Origin: Bacteroidales bacterium UBA6360
GTDB taxonomy: Bacteria > Bacteroidota > Bacteroidia > Bacteroidales > UBA932
Assembly: GCA_002440085.1 (NCBI GenBank)
Contig: DJRM01000138.1
Coordinates: 1 to 13,702 of the forward strand
Direction of reading: 5' to 3'
DNA: 13,702 nucleotides
Part shown: positions 5,799 through 13,094 of the stretch, piece after piece
Layout: each line of letters opens with the position of its first letter
Position numbering within the stretch: the stretch's first letter is position 1
The notes under the pieces: generated by a model
Told to the model about the DNA's origin: nothing
What the model saw: the letters and a program-made list of their open reading frames with translations, nothing else
The model's database searches: none
Position numbers and translations under genes: made by a program

Positions 5799-8078
5799 TT
5801 AACAAAAATAGGCATCTATAATCCTTGCGATTTCACCATCGTATTTTTCTATACTTCGTTCATCGATGCAACGACCATCCCTATTATAATAGTCCGAAAT
5901 AAATGGTATAGAAGATATAGGAGAATCTAAATTCGATTCTTCCGCCCAATTCTGTTCATCTCTTGCCGGGAACACAGTGTAACTCCATGAATATCCGCAT
6001 AAAACATTACCCCATTGAAACTCTTGACTTGGAACAATGTAATTGCTTTCAAGTTCACAGAATGCCGATACGGCTCTTTGGCTATAATGGCTTAACAATA
6101 CTCCATCGCTGGACTCCTTTATGGTCTTTATTGCCAGCCAACTGATAATCAACTCTTTGTAATCCCGAGGGCAACGAATATAACTACCTACCTTGTCCTT
6201 AATGATTTGCTTTATGGCCTCAAGAATATCTTCCCGACACAGAAGTTGATCTATTTCGCCGGACTCTATCCACCAAGGCATTTTTCTTTTTTGAGAAAAA
6301 TAGCAACCCTCGAGATCCCATGAACAATTACTGATATGTCCTATAGCAGTGATTCCAGTCACGACACAATAAAGACGGAACCAATTTGAGAATTCCATGT
6401 CATCCGATGACTCGCTTGCGTCAAACGCATTATTTATTCGTTTCAGATTATTCCAACGCTTTTTGAATGCCGCAATATCATACGATATCCCATCACTTCC
6501 TTTTCTAAGAGGAGTCAAGTCGCCCATTAATAGTTCATGGTCTTCAATATCTTCCACTTCAGCAATATCCACAAGATGTTCGGATTTCCATTTATCATCT
6601 TCCGTATACCAATCATTCAATGGAATCATCGGAATCTTAGAAATATCAAGCGTCTGGACATCCGCAGAAAACACATCAGAAAGGGGACTCTTATTGATGA
6701 TCTGAATGATGTATCTCCAGTCAACATAGTTTTCTCCTCTTCTTGACAACTGATTACTATCGGTCTTACCCCAAACGCCATCGAAGTGGTTTTTCCGTAT
6801 CCTTCTTATAAACCTATAGAGAAGATCGGTATCTCCGTAATTCTTTACAAAGCACAAAAGAGGAAGCACAATGTCAAGCTCGGCATTCCTGAGCCATGTC
6901 CATACATATTGTTCTTCTGACAGCCTGTCGGGAGATTCTTTTTTACTCATTGTCAGAAGCACTTTTTGTATTCGTTCATCATGAGCTATTGCCCGGACAA
7001 GCGAACAAAGAGCCATAAAATAGCGGTTCAGATTCTCCAAGGATCTGAACTCATTATAGTTCCCTAAGCTCAGTTTGGCTTCATTCGCATTCTCCGTTAG
7101 CTTTCTTGGAGCGGACAGAAACAATTCCTTAATGTTCAAAGGGTACTTTCTGTCTCCCTCCCAACGATATTCCTGTTGCAGTCCTATTTGCCAATACCAC
7201 TTAAAGAAGGTCTGCATGCCATTGTCACTGGTTTTGTCAGAACCACGATATTTCCAAAACCACTCCTCCCTTTCTTCCCACTGGTCAGAATATTTCTTTC
7301 TTGGTGCTTGCGTTAGTCTCGGATCGGCCAAGAGTATCGGTTTAATATTTTCCGTGGCAGACAAAGGCTCGCCCGTTGTGTTGATAACCACATAGGTTTC
7401 CTCACCACGCGAACGATTTTCCATGTCGTAGTAGAAGATACGCAGGTTCTTCAGCAAATAATCGCCAAATCGACGATAATCCAGCCCAGGGTGCAGTTCA
7501 AACGTTTTACTTATGGTCTCAAGCGCTGAAATAACACTCTGGATGGAAGCATCCTGATCGTATTCTCGGAAGTACCAGTTAGATGAACGAATATTCGCGA
7601 CATCCAACTCTCTTTTGATAAAAAGGTGAAGTGACAAATCACTCAGGAAATAGAGTGTGCTTTCACGGATGGCATATAGAAGATGAGGCTCATAATCGTC
7701 TTTCATCTCCTGTTCGGAGATGATATAATGATCAAATTCTCCTTTACACTTCGTGTTTATGACTCCAAGTATTAGGAAGAGAGTGGTTAGTCGTTGCTGC
7801 CCATCACATATTTGTATATGATTATAGGGTTGTTCATAACCATAAACCAGCCCCAAAGTCACTGATGACTCGGCATCGTCTTCATAAAGTTGGATAATGT
7901 TCTTCAAGAACCCCGAGACAAGTTCCTGCGGCTTTTTGTCCTTGCCTATAACGGTATAGGCATTGTCACCCCAACAATAATCTCTTTGAAGGTCCGGGAT
8001 GACAATCTTTGTGTCACCGCCGAATAAATCCTCAAGACAATAATCCTTACCACTGATGAATTTGACAAACTTATTCAT
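5799..8078 (-). CDS. DUF262 protein without a recognisable HNH nuclease (DUF262-B)
   Basis: 759 residues. The DUF262 domain is intact: VIPDLQRDYCWG (26-37), CDGQQRLTTLFL (91-102) and VINTTGEPLS (231-240), where the family has a conserved N-x-x-G-x-x-L segment. The C-terminal half lacks an HxxP/HNH site followed by GNL. It instead has VEDIEDHELLMGDLTPL (508-524), a pattern I recall from large nuclease-free DUF262 proteins. Further on are Trp-rich segments such as WGNVLCGYSWSY. It may act as a regulatory or sensing subunit beside a nuclease-bearing partner. The ATG at 8078 overlaps the end of the upstream DUF262-A gene by 8 bases, so the two are probably translationally coupled and made in fixed proportion. 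About 200 non-coding bases with a small-gene relic follow. Function as a restriction component is inferred. Confidence 0.85.
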   Translation of the reverse strand: MNKFVKFISGKDYCLEDLFGGDTKIVIPDLQRDYCWGDNAYTVIGKDKKPQELVSGFLKNIIQLYEDDAESSVTLGLVYGYEQPYNHIQICDGQQRLTTLFLILGVINTKCKGEFDHYIISEQEMKDDYEPHLLYAIRESTLYFLSDLSLHLFIKRELDVANIRSSNWYFREYDQDASIQSVISALETISKTFELHPGLDYRRFGDYLLKNLRIFYYDMENRSRGEETYVVINTTGEPLSATENIKPILLADPRLTQAPRKKYSDQWEEREEWFWKYRGSDKTSDNGMQTFFKWYWQIGLQQEYRWEGDRKYPLNIKELFLSAPRKLTENANEAKLSLGNYNEFRSLENLNRYFMALCSLVRAIAHDERIQKVLLTMSKKESPDRLSEEQYVWTWLRNAELDIVLPLLCFVKNYGDTDLLYRFIRRIRKNHFDGVWGKTDSNQLSRRGENYVDWRYIIQIINKSPLSDVFSADVQTLDISKIPMIPLNDWYTEDDKWKSEHLVDIAEVEDIEDHELLMGDLTPLRKGSDGISYDIAAFKKRWNNLKRINNAFDASESSDDMEFSNWFRLYCVVTGITAIGHISNCSWDLEGCYFSQKRKMPWWIESGEIDQLLCREDILEAIKQIIKDKVGSYIRCPRDYKELIISWLAIKTIKESSDGVLLSHYSQRAVSAFCELESNYIVPSQEFQWGNVLCGYSWSYTVFPARDEQNWAEESNLDSPISSIPFISDYYNRDGRCIDERSIEKYDGEIARIIDAYFC

Positions 8079-9873
8079 TGCTACCCTCCTCTTTGTAATC
8101 GTTTTTTAATATTTCAATTGTTTTATCAGCAGCAGCTTCAATGTCACATGGTTCCCAAGTTCCATTAGCAAAAGATGAGATGGTATGCAACAAGTTTCTG
8201 CTGTCAAGACTTCGTTCGTTATTGAAGAATTTTTGCTTTTTCTTGTCGAAAGGCAAAGCACCAAACTCAGAATTGTCTCTACCGTATAATAGGACAAGAT
8301 TGCCAATGCAATGTTCGCCATATCTTCTGGTGTCAGAAAAAACACGATCACCATCGAGCAATCCTTCCAGATCTAAGACTTCAGAGCCGGCGCCATTCAC
8401 ATACTTGATGTTACCTGAAATCTCATCTACTTTTCTATGATAGAAAAGAGATTTGGGGGAAATATGTTCAATAGACTTATTGTTCCAAATAGAGAAATCA
8501 AACTTCACGCCTTTGCGATCGTTAAGATTGTTATACTCTTTGACGTTAAGCCTGAGGAGTTGTTTGTAGAGGATGTCATCATATACATTATAGACATGAG
8601 CCTCAGATAGTTTGCGAATCATTTCCTCAGCACGATTGCGACGTGTTTCGATGTTTGAGCGTTTACCTTCTTCCACAGTTGGGTCATTGGTATATTCTTC
8701 TGTAAGTTCAATATGAGTGGAACCGATTAATCTCCACCGGGCATATCGCTGAAGAAGATCCATATCATTTTTATTATTCATAAAATACATGATCATATTG
8801 AACTTGTCATCCGAGTCATTGCTCGATCCGATCATCGCGCATTTTAAATAATTAAAGGACAATGGATTGTTAAATACATCCTCAAAATCCTTCTGCATAT
8901 CACGCAAGCCTTTGAATACATCTTTAGCTGCCTTCTTATTGTTCTCTGGCATTAGTTTTCTGAAACTCTTAAACGAGTACTCTTCGTTCTTCTCTACTCC
9001 TATTTCCTTGCGATAGTAGTACTCCAAAAGCAGTCCCATTGGTTTGCGTGTGTTGAAGTAATCCCTCACATCATTGCGATTCCACCAATAAAGCCATTTG
9101 TCCCACTCTCTGGCATATTTGCTTCTCAATGCATCATTTTCCCAATCTATTGAAGCCATCTCCTTCATCATGGCAAAAGCATCATCCATGCATTTTATTT
9201 CAGGAGTGGTTTTTACTGTGCCAGGGAGCGAAACCAGATGCAGCATTTCCGCTTTTGTCAGTTCCTCATCGTGCATGGTCGCCTTATTTCCATTCATCAT
9301 AGTAAACGTACTCACTGCTTTGGACTTGTCTATCACAATGTACAGCAGACATACCTTCCGGATCAGAAAGTCATAAAACTCTTGCCTATTATCCAAGCCT
9401 TTTAGTTCATTATTTATCTGTTCAATAGCCTGCTTGAAATAGTAGATGTCCTGTATCTCATCGTTTGGATCTATTTGTCGGTAATCAACGTTTCCTTGTT
9501 TTAAAGAGTCGAGAAAGTCGCGAGACCTTGCTCTGATACTATAATCGATGTTGATGTTCCTCGCCCCAATTATGTAGTTCTGATCGAGGCACCAGAGAAG
9601 TAGGTACAAAGTGGTAGTCCTTTGCTGACCATCAATCAAAATAATCTTGTCCCCATCTTCCACCACAGTAACGCCTTGCAAGAAAAATTGCCTGTCTGGA
9701 GCATTGACAAAGGTATCCATCAAATTTTCAACCAAAACTTCTACTGATGTTTGCTCATCTGCAAGTCTCACAGACCATTTATATCCTCTTTGATAATCAG
9801 GAATGACAAAAGTTCTACTAACGCCATTGTCCGGATAGAAGTACTCCCTTAAATTTTTAAAGTTTGTTGCCAT
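8071..9873 (-). CDS. DUF262-DUF1524 protein, GmrSD-type nuclease (DUF262-A)
   Basis: 600 residues, a complete fused GmrS+GmrD layout. DUF262 motifs: FVIPDYQRGYKWS (22-34), LIDGQQRTTTLY (79-90) and a helical core. The C-terminal DUF1524 has the HNH-type histidine in SIEHISPKS (467-475), then GEHCIGNLVLLYGRDNSEFG (519-538) and FDKKKQKFFNN (542-552), the usual GNL...N...L.F..K pattern. Such proteins couple NTP binding/hydrolysis to DNA cutting and several act on modified phage DNA (GmrSD, SspE); the target here is unknown. The ATG at 9873 sits 78 bases after the FtsK copy A stop. The gap contains a 6-bp inverted repeat (9889-9903) and a tiny ORF overlapping the FtsK stop. No promoter is evident in the gap, so it is probably cotranscribed with FtsK copy A. 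A broken duplicate of its first ~55 codons lies at 1316-1485. Confidence 0.92.
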   Translation of the reverse strand: MATNFKNLREYFYPDNGVSRTFVIPDYQRGYKWSVRLADEQTSVEVLVENLMDTFVNAPDRQFFLQGVTVVEDGDKIILIDGQQRTTTLYLLLWCLDQNYIIGARNINIDYSIRARSRDFLDSLKQGNVDYRQIDPNDEIQDIYYFKQAIEQINNELKGLDNRQEFYDFLIRKVCLLYIVIDKSKAVSTFTMMNGNKATMHDEELTKAEMLHLVSLPGTVKTTPEIKCMDDAFAMMKEMASIDWENDALRSKYAREWDKWLYWWNRNDVRDYFNTRKPMGLLLEYYYRKEIGVEKNEEYSFKSFRKLMPENNKKAAKDVFKGLRDMQKDFEDVFNNPLSFNYLKCAMIGSSNDSDDKFNMIMYFMNNKNDMDLLQRYARWRLIGSTHIELTEEYTNDPTVEEGKRSNIETRRNRAEEMIRKLSEAHVYNVYDDILYKQLLRLNVKEYNNLNDRKGVKFDFSIWNNKSIEHISPKSLFYHRKVDEISGNIKYVNGAGSEVLDLEGLLDGDRVFSDTRRYGEHCIGNLVLLYGRDNSEFGALPFDKKKQKFFNNERSLDSRNLLHTISSFANGTWEPCDIEAAADKTIEILKNDYKEEGSNE

Positions 9874-9930
9874 AAATATAAAAAATTATGTAGGAAACCT
9901 ACAGTTATAACTTTCATTCTTATGAGTAAT

Positions 9931-9960
9931 TCCAAAGCGCGAAACCATCGCTCATTTTAG
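9931..9960. repeat. FtsK 3' junction repeat, copy 2
   Basis: AGCGCGAAACCATCGCTCAT followed by TTTAG on the plus strand matches 1541-1570 and 11271-11300. The minus-strand micro-ORF here reads MSDGFALWNYS and overlaps the FtsK stop (ATGA). The match with copy 1 extends on both sides into FtsK and DUF262 as a larger segmental duplication. Confidence 0.6.
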
Positions 9961-11199
9961 GAACGATGTCGGCAGACAATAGGGAGAGCCGGAATCAGGA
10001 CTCGATTCCACATAGGAGGTCAGGCGGTCTATTTCCTCTGGACTGATGCAGGCACCTTGGAGGCGTGTCTCTTCTCCGCCGATCTGGAAAATCATATCTC
10101 CGCTGCCGATAAGTCTTTCCGCCCCGGGAGTGTCAAGGATTATCCGTGAATCGGTCGCGGATATAGTCCTGACGGCGATTCTGGCCGGGAAATTTGCCTT
10201 GACGAGACTGGTGATTCCTCCTAACGGTCTCTGTGTGGTCAAGACGACATGAATGCCGACGGCTCTTCCACACTGCGCCAAACGGATGATGGATTCTGTG
10301 ATGCTATGCGACATATTCCTGGCCTCCTTGTCACGACCCGCAGGAATGGTCAGGTCGGCATATTCATCAATAATTGTGACAATGTAAGGCAAGGTTTCTG
10401 AAACGCGCTTATTGTAAGCGCAAATGTTACTGGTATGGGTACGCGAAAGCAGTTCGTAGCGGTGGTCCATTTCCTCGCAAAGCGCCGCCAAGGTCTTGGC
10501 GGCATGAGCTGTCGTCTGCACTATAGGCTTCTCTCCTGGCACAGAGGCTATATAGTGTCCGGAGAGACGCTCATAGACGGAAAACTCGCAACCTTTTGGG
10601 TCGATGAAAACAAACTTCAACTCTTCAGGGTGCTTTGAATATAGCAGTGAGGCGACGATGGCATGGATTGCCGTAGTCTTGCCCTGTTTCGTGGCACCGG
10701 CAATCAGCAGGTGAGGAGCCTTGGCCAAATCAAAGACCATAACCTCGTTCCCGAATGTCCGCCCGATGTCCACCGGGAGTTCAGCATTGTTGTCACGAAA
10801 GGCCTTTTTACTCAAAACCGAGCGCATCGGCACTACCTCACGGTGGTCATTGGCGATCTCGATGCCGATAGAATCCTCCAATGTCACGACACGAGTTCTC
10901 TCCAGATTAAGTGTCTCTTCCACAAGCGATCTGACCTGTGAGATCTTGGTTCTCTGTTCCGGAAAGATTTTATAAAGGGTCACGGCAGGTCCCAGCACGT
11001 ATTCGATGCCCTTGACACGCACTTTTCCTCTCTCAAGAATATTCCAGATTACCCCTACCACCATGCCGGAGAGCTCCTCTTCCTCTTCCTCGTCCAGCGC
11101 TTCGCTTTCGGGAATATATTCATCCAGCAATTCCAAAGAGGGCATCTGGTAGCCTTCAGAGGTGATTTCTTTTTCCATATTATCGATCCATTCGTTCAT
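9952..11199 (-). CDS. Soluble FtsK/SpoIIIE-type DNA translocase, copy A (alpha + beta motor)
   Basis: 415 residues from the ATG at 11199; an internal ATG at 11178 (MEKEITSEGYQ) matches the start of copy C and may be the true one. The N-terminus is acidic (a run of Glu at ~37-42). The alpha domain (~57-130) shows VLGPAVTLYKIFPE and SIGIEIANDHR. The beta motor has Walker A GATKQGKT (168-175), Walker B IVTIIDEYADL (273-283) and AQCGRAVGIHVVLTTQRP (308-325), then DSRIILDTPGAERLIGSGDM. No gamma domain or membrane segment is present. No gamma gene lies next to this copy, so it may borrow the one at 2861-3169 or work without it. It is followed by DUF262-A and DUF262-B, probably as one transcript. 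The C-terminal ~150 residues are nearly identical to copy B, more so than the N-terminal part, which suggests gene conversion. The role as a motor on double-stranded DNA is family knowledge; the link to restriction is inference. Confidence 0.92.
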   Translation of the reverse strand: MNEWIDNMEKEITSEGYQMPSLELLDEYIPESEALDEEEEEELSGMVVGVIWNILERGKVRVKGIEYVLGPAVTLYKIFPEQRTKISQVRSLVEETLNLERTRVVTLEDSIGIEIANDHREVVPMRSVLSKKAFRDNNAELPVDIGRTFGNEVMVFDLAKAPHLLIAGATKQGKTTAIHAIVASLLYSKHPEELKFVFIDPKGCEFSVYERLSGHYIASVPGEKPIVQTTAHAAKTLAALCEEMDHRYELLSRTHTSNICAYNKRVSETLPYIVTIIDEYADLTIPAGRDKEARNMSHSITESIIRLAQCGRAVGIHVVLTTQRPLGGITSLVKANFPARIAVRTISATDSRIILDTPGAERLIGSGDMIFQIGGEETRLQGACISPEEIDRLTSYVESSPDSGSPYCLPTSFLK

Positions 11200-11270
11200 G
11201 ATTATAAAGTTTTATGATAACAAATATTTTATATTCCTTAGTCATTATGTCGTCAGCAATGCAGCCATAT

Positions 11271-11300
11271 TCAAAAGCGCGGAGCCGTCGCTCATTTTAG
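11271..11300. repeat. FtsK 3' junction repeat, copy 3 (no FtsK gene attached)
   Basis: AGCGCGGAGCCGTCGCTCAT followed by TTTAG matches the two copies at FtsK stop codons (1541-1570, 9931-9960). Here it terminates an unrelated short ORF (…RTGILK) in place of FtsK (…TSFLK). This suggests that the end of a fourth FtsK-like or related unit once stood here. Confidence 0.55.
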
Positions 11301-11353
11301 AATACCGGTTCTGGAATACCGTTGGAATAAAATAAGCAGCAGTCCCACGCACA

Positions 11354-11371
11354 ATCCCGCAGAAGCGGGAT
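11354..11371. other. Perfect 7-bp inverted repeat (hairpin) upstream of FtsK copy A
   Basis: ATCCCGC-AGAA-GCGGGAT is a perfect 7-bp, GC-rich stem with a 4-base loop, about 155-170 bases before FtsK copy A and 185 bases after the DUF1835-like gene. There is no T-run immediately after it on either strand, so a role as an intrinsic terminator is doubtful. It could lower read-through into the FtsK/DUF262 genes. Confidence 0.45.
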
Positions 11372-11556
11372 ATGACGAGGGAAAATGTCCGCTTACTCTC
11401 TTCCAAGTGAATTTTCCAGATTCGTATTCGAGAATAAACTTACACTTCCGTGTTCTCAAGTATGTCTTACAAAGTAACATTTTTTGAATATAAAAGGCTG
11501 CCGCTTATAATTTTCAGTCCATCAGAGATTTCGACTTCATTGTCACCCATACAGAA

Positions 11557-12966
11557 TCAATCACTCCATGAAAGCAGCTTCGTGCGGAACAGCTCCCAGA
11601 GAAGGTTCCAGGCCTTGTCGAAACGGAGGCGCTGCGCCTCGCACCAGAAATGTTCGCCGCAATAGTACGGACTCGGTATGTGGTTGCGGTTGCGGAAGTT
11701 GACATAGTGGGAGAAATGTTCGGCATCAAGATATTCATCCTCGTCTTCGGTGTGCGCATAGTCGTATTGACCGCCCTTGTCAAGGATGACCTGAATCAGA
11801 CTGACGGCGCGTTCCATCTGGTCTGCGTAAACCGCACCGGCAGCGACTGGAGACCATTGGCGCATATACTCCGCCATCATCTCCAATTTCACCTTGATGA
11901 CTGACAGCAAGTGATACCAGCCCCAGTTTTCGTTGAAGGCGGCCGCCCATCTAACGGCCAGTGTCTCTTTCCACTGTTTCTTTCTCATCTGTCGATATTC
12001 TCGGGTAAGATGACCATGCCCCCATAAGTCGTCACAATCTTTTATGTCACGGCGGTATTCTGCCTTAAGGTCATCCTCGGACATGGTGATCTTTTTCCCG
12101 CATTCATCGATGAAATGATACAGGAAGTCCCGCGGGTAGCCAAGCCAGTCTCCCTCCACATCGTATTTGTACTGCTGTACAAGACTTTGGTATGGTTCAT
12201 CATCATTTTTCACCCATTTGATCATGCCCTCATCAGCCATCTTGACTGCTGTGTCGCAGACATACTGATCCCACACTTGTGGATGTCTGTAAAGGACTTG
12301 ACCGACAATCCTTGCGATGGATTCCGCTTCGGTTTTCGGAGTGGATTCAAAAATGCTTTGGTACAAATATACACGATGCGTATGGAACAACTCCCCATAC
12401 TGATTGACCAAAACAGGACAATCCCGAGCATCTTCTCCACCCCATCGTCTCCACTCGGTCAGAAGCGTCTCTCTCATTTTTGCAGTTACTCGCTTCGCGG
12501 AATAGCTGGACTGGGTGACATCTATGCCGATGACATGCCCCACATAAAAAACATCTACATCCCGATCTAGCTCAGGCTCATCTTCTTTCACATCTTTCCA
12601 TATTGAGCGTCTCTCCTCTGGAGTAATGTCGATTTCGTACAGCGTTTGCCGCACTGCATTGACAATTGTACAAAACAGCAGCCTCGAATCAGCGTCTTCG
12701 GCATGCCAGACAATGACCTTATCGTAGTTCGGAATCTCCGACAGCTTGCGTGCAAAAACCTTCAAGTCATCATATAGTTTGGCATTACCCCAAGAAATGG
12801 CGACCTTCATCATTTCCGTTTCAGAAAAGTCTTCCGGCAAATAATGAATATTAGTCCTTACAGGGTACTGCAAAATGTCGTGTTGCTCCAATTCTTTTCC
12901 TATCCACCCGTAGGCGATCCTACTCCATGACGCGCTACAGGGCATAATATGCAATGTCTTTCCCAT
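11557..12966 (-). CDS. DUF1835/DUF3658-like protein with an unassigned C-terminal half
   Basis: 469 residues from the ATG at 12966. The N-terminus MGKTLHIMPCSAS, and later YDKVIVWHAEDADSRLLFCT (81-100), follow the DUF1835 pattern (a family of unknown function). Residues ~167-255 (LLTEWRRWGGEDARDCPVLV..., IVGQVLYRHPQVWDQYV, then a helix ending DEGMIKWV) fit the DUF3658 domain that usually follows it. The remaining ~210 residues are Trp- and Tyr-rich and mostly helical (WAAAFNENWGWYHLL; AEHFSHYVNFRNRNH; AWNLLWELFRTKLLSW); I cannot assign them. The frame is open upstream to 13095, but the chosen start follows a promoter-like element and gives the normal DUF1835 N-terminus. It is the first gene of module 1, the position held by gamma in module 2 and by the metallophosphoesterase in module 3. 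No catalytic motif is evident. Confidence 0.72.
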   Translation of the reverse strand: MGKTLHIMPCSASWSRIAYGWIGKELEQHDILQYPVRTNIHYLPEDFSETEMMKVAISWGNAKLYDDLKVFARKLSEIPNYDKVIVWHAEDADSRLLFCTIVNAVRQTLYEIDITPEERRSIWKDVKEDEPELDRDVDVFYVGHVIGIDVTQSSYSAKRVTAKMRETLLTEWRRWGGEDARDCPVLVNQYGELFHTHRVYLYQSIFESTPKTEAESIARIVGQVLYRHPQVWDQYVCDTAVKMADEGMIKWVKNDDEPYQSLVQQYKYDVEGDWLGYPRDFLYHFIDECGKKITMSEDDLKAEYRRDIKDCDDLWGHGHLTREYRQMRKKQWKETLAVRWAAAFNENWGWYHLLSVIKVKLEMMAEYMRQWSPVAAGAVYADQMERAVSLIQVILDKGGQYDYAHTEDEDEYLDAEHFSHYVNFRNRNHIPSPYYCGEHFWCEAQRLRFDKAWNLLWELFRTKLLSWSD

Positions 12967-12989
12967 TCTAACAGTTTCTGAATCCTTGG

Positions 12990-12997
12990 CAAAGATG
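12990..12997 (-). promoter_or_regulatory. Promoter-like element before the DUF1835-like gene, related to the module 2/3 promoter
   Basis: The minus strand reads CATCTTTG, one base off TAnnTTTG, 24 bases before the ATG at 12966. The plus-strand surroundings (TTGGCAAAGATGGGAC and, further on, GGCAGTG) resemble the 924-979 and 3164-3219 repeats (TTGCAAAGATAGGCCAC ... GGCAGT), so this looks like a diverged third copy of the module promoter. Confidence 0.45.
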
Positions 12998-13069
12998 GGA
13001 CGGTTAACTGCAATAATCCGGCAGTGCGGTCGATCTGTGTAACTGTCAGATTTTAGCAGGACGGTTGTA

Positions 13070-13077
13070 TATTTTTG
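13070..13077 (+). promoter_or_regulatory. Bacteroidetes-type -7 element for the divergent plus-strand gene
   Basis: TATTTTTG matches TAnnTTTG and lies 17 bases before the ATG at 13095. A -33 TTTG box is not clear, although TTTTAG occurs at 13051-13056. Together with the element at 12990-12997 it makes a 128-base divergent control region. Confidence 0.5.
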
Positions 13078-13094
13078 CAGAAAAAGAAAATACA

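Larger units (their letters stand above)
11200..11556 (-). other. Gap between DUF1835-like gene and FtsK copy A: small ORFs and relics, no convincing gene
   Basis: This 357-base stretch holds several scraps, read on the minus strand. An ORF of 27 codons (11550-11467; MGDNEVEISDGLKIISGSLL to a TAA) starts 6 bases after the DUF1835-like stop and has coding-like composition. In another frame an ORF (11480-11292) includes CKFILEYESGKFTWKRVSG and ends in ILK with the FtsK 3' junction repeat. The two may be one frameshifted small gene. Next come a 7-bp hairpin (11354-11371), the junction repeat (11271-11300) with micro-ORF MSDGSALLNMAALLTT, and a ~30-base match (11231-11261) to the relic at 5619-5740. 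I see no -7 element here, so FtsK copy A probably depends on the promoter upstream of 12966. Confidence 0.45.

Noticed and set aside
5803..5810. TATTTTTG on the minus strand as a promoter for DUF262-C
   Set aside because: It matches TAnnTTTG but lies over the last codons of DUF262-B, about 200 bases from the DUF262-C start, with no -33 box; such matches are expected by chance in AT-rich sequence.
9889..9903. TGTAGG-AAA-CCTACA inverted repeat between FtsK copy A and DUF262-A as an operator
   Set aside because: The stem is only 6 bp and it is disrupted by a one-base loss in the duplicated copy near 1501-1515, so there is no sign of conservation.
11292..11480. 62-codon minus-strand ORF as a gene in its own right
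   Set aside because: It begins in front of another frame's coding-like segment and ends in the shared junction repeat; it looks like joined scraps. It is described within the 11200-11556 entry.
12115..12570. 151-codon plus-strand ORF inside the DUF1835-like gene
   Set aside because: Shadow frame; the minus-strand protein has recognisable domain patterns and the plus-strand product has none.
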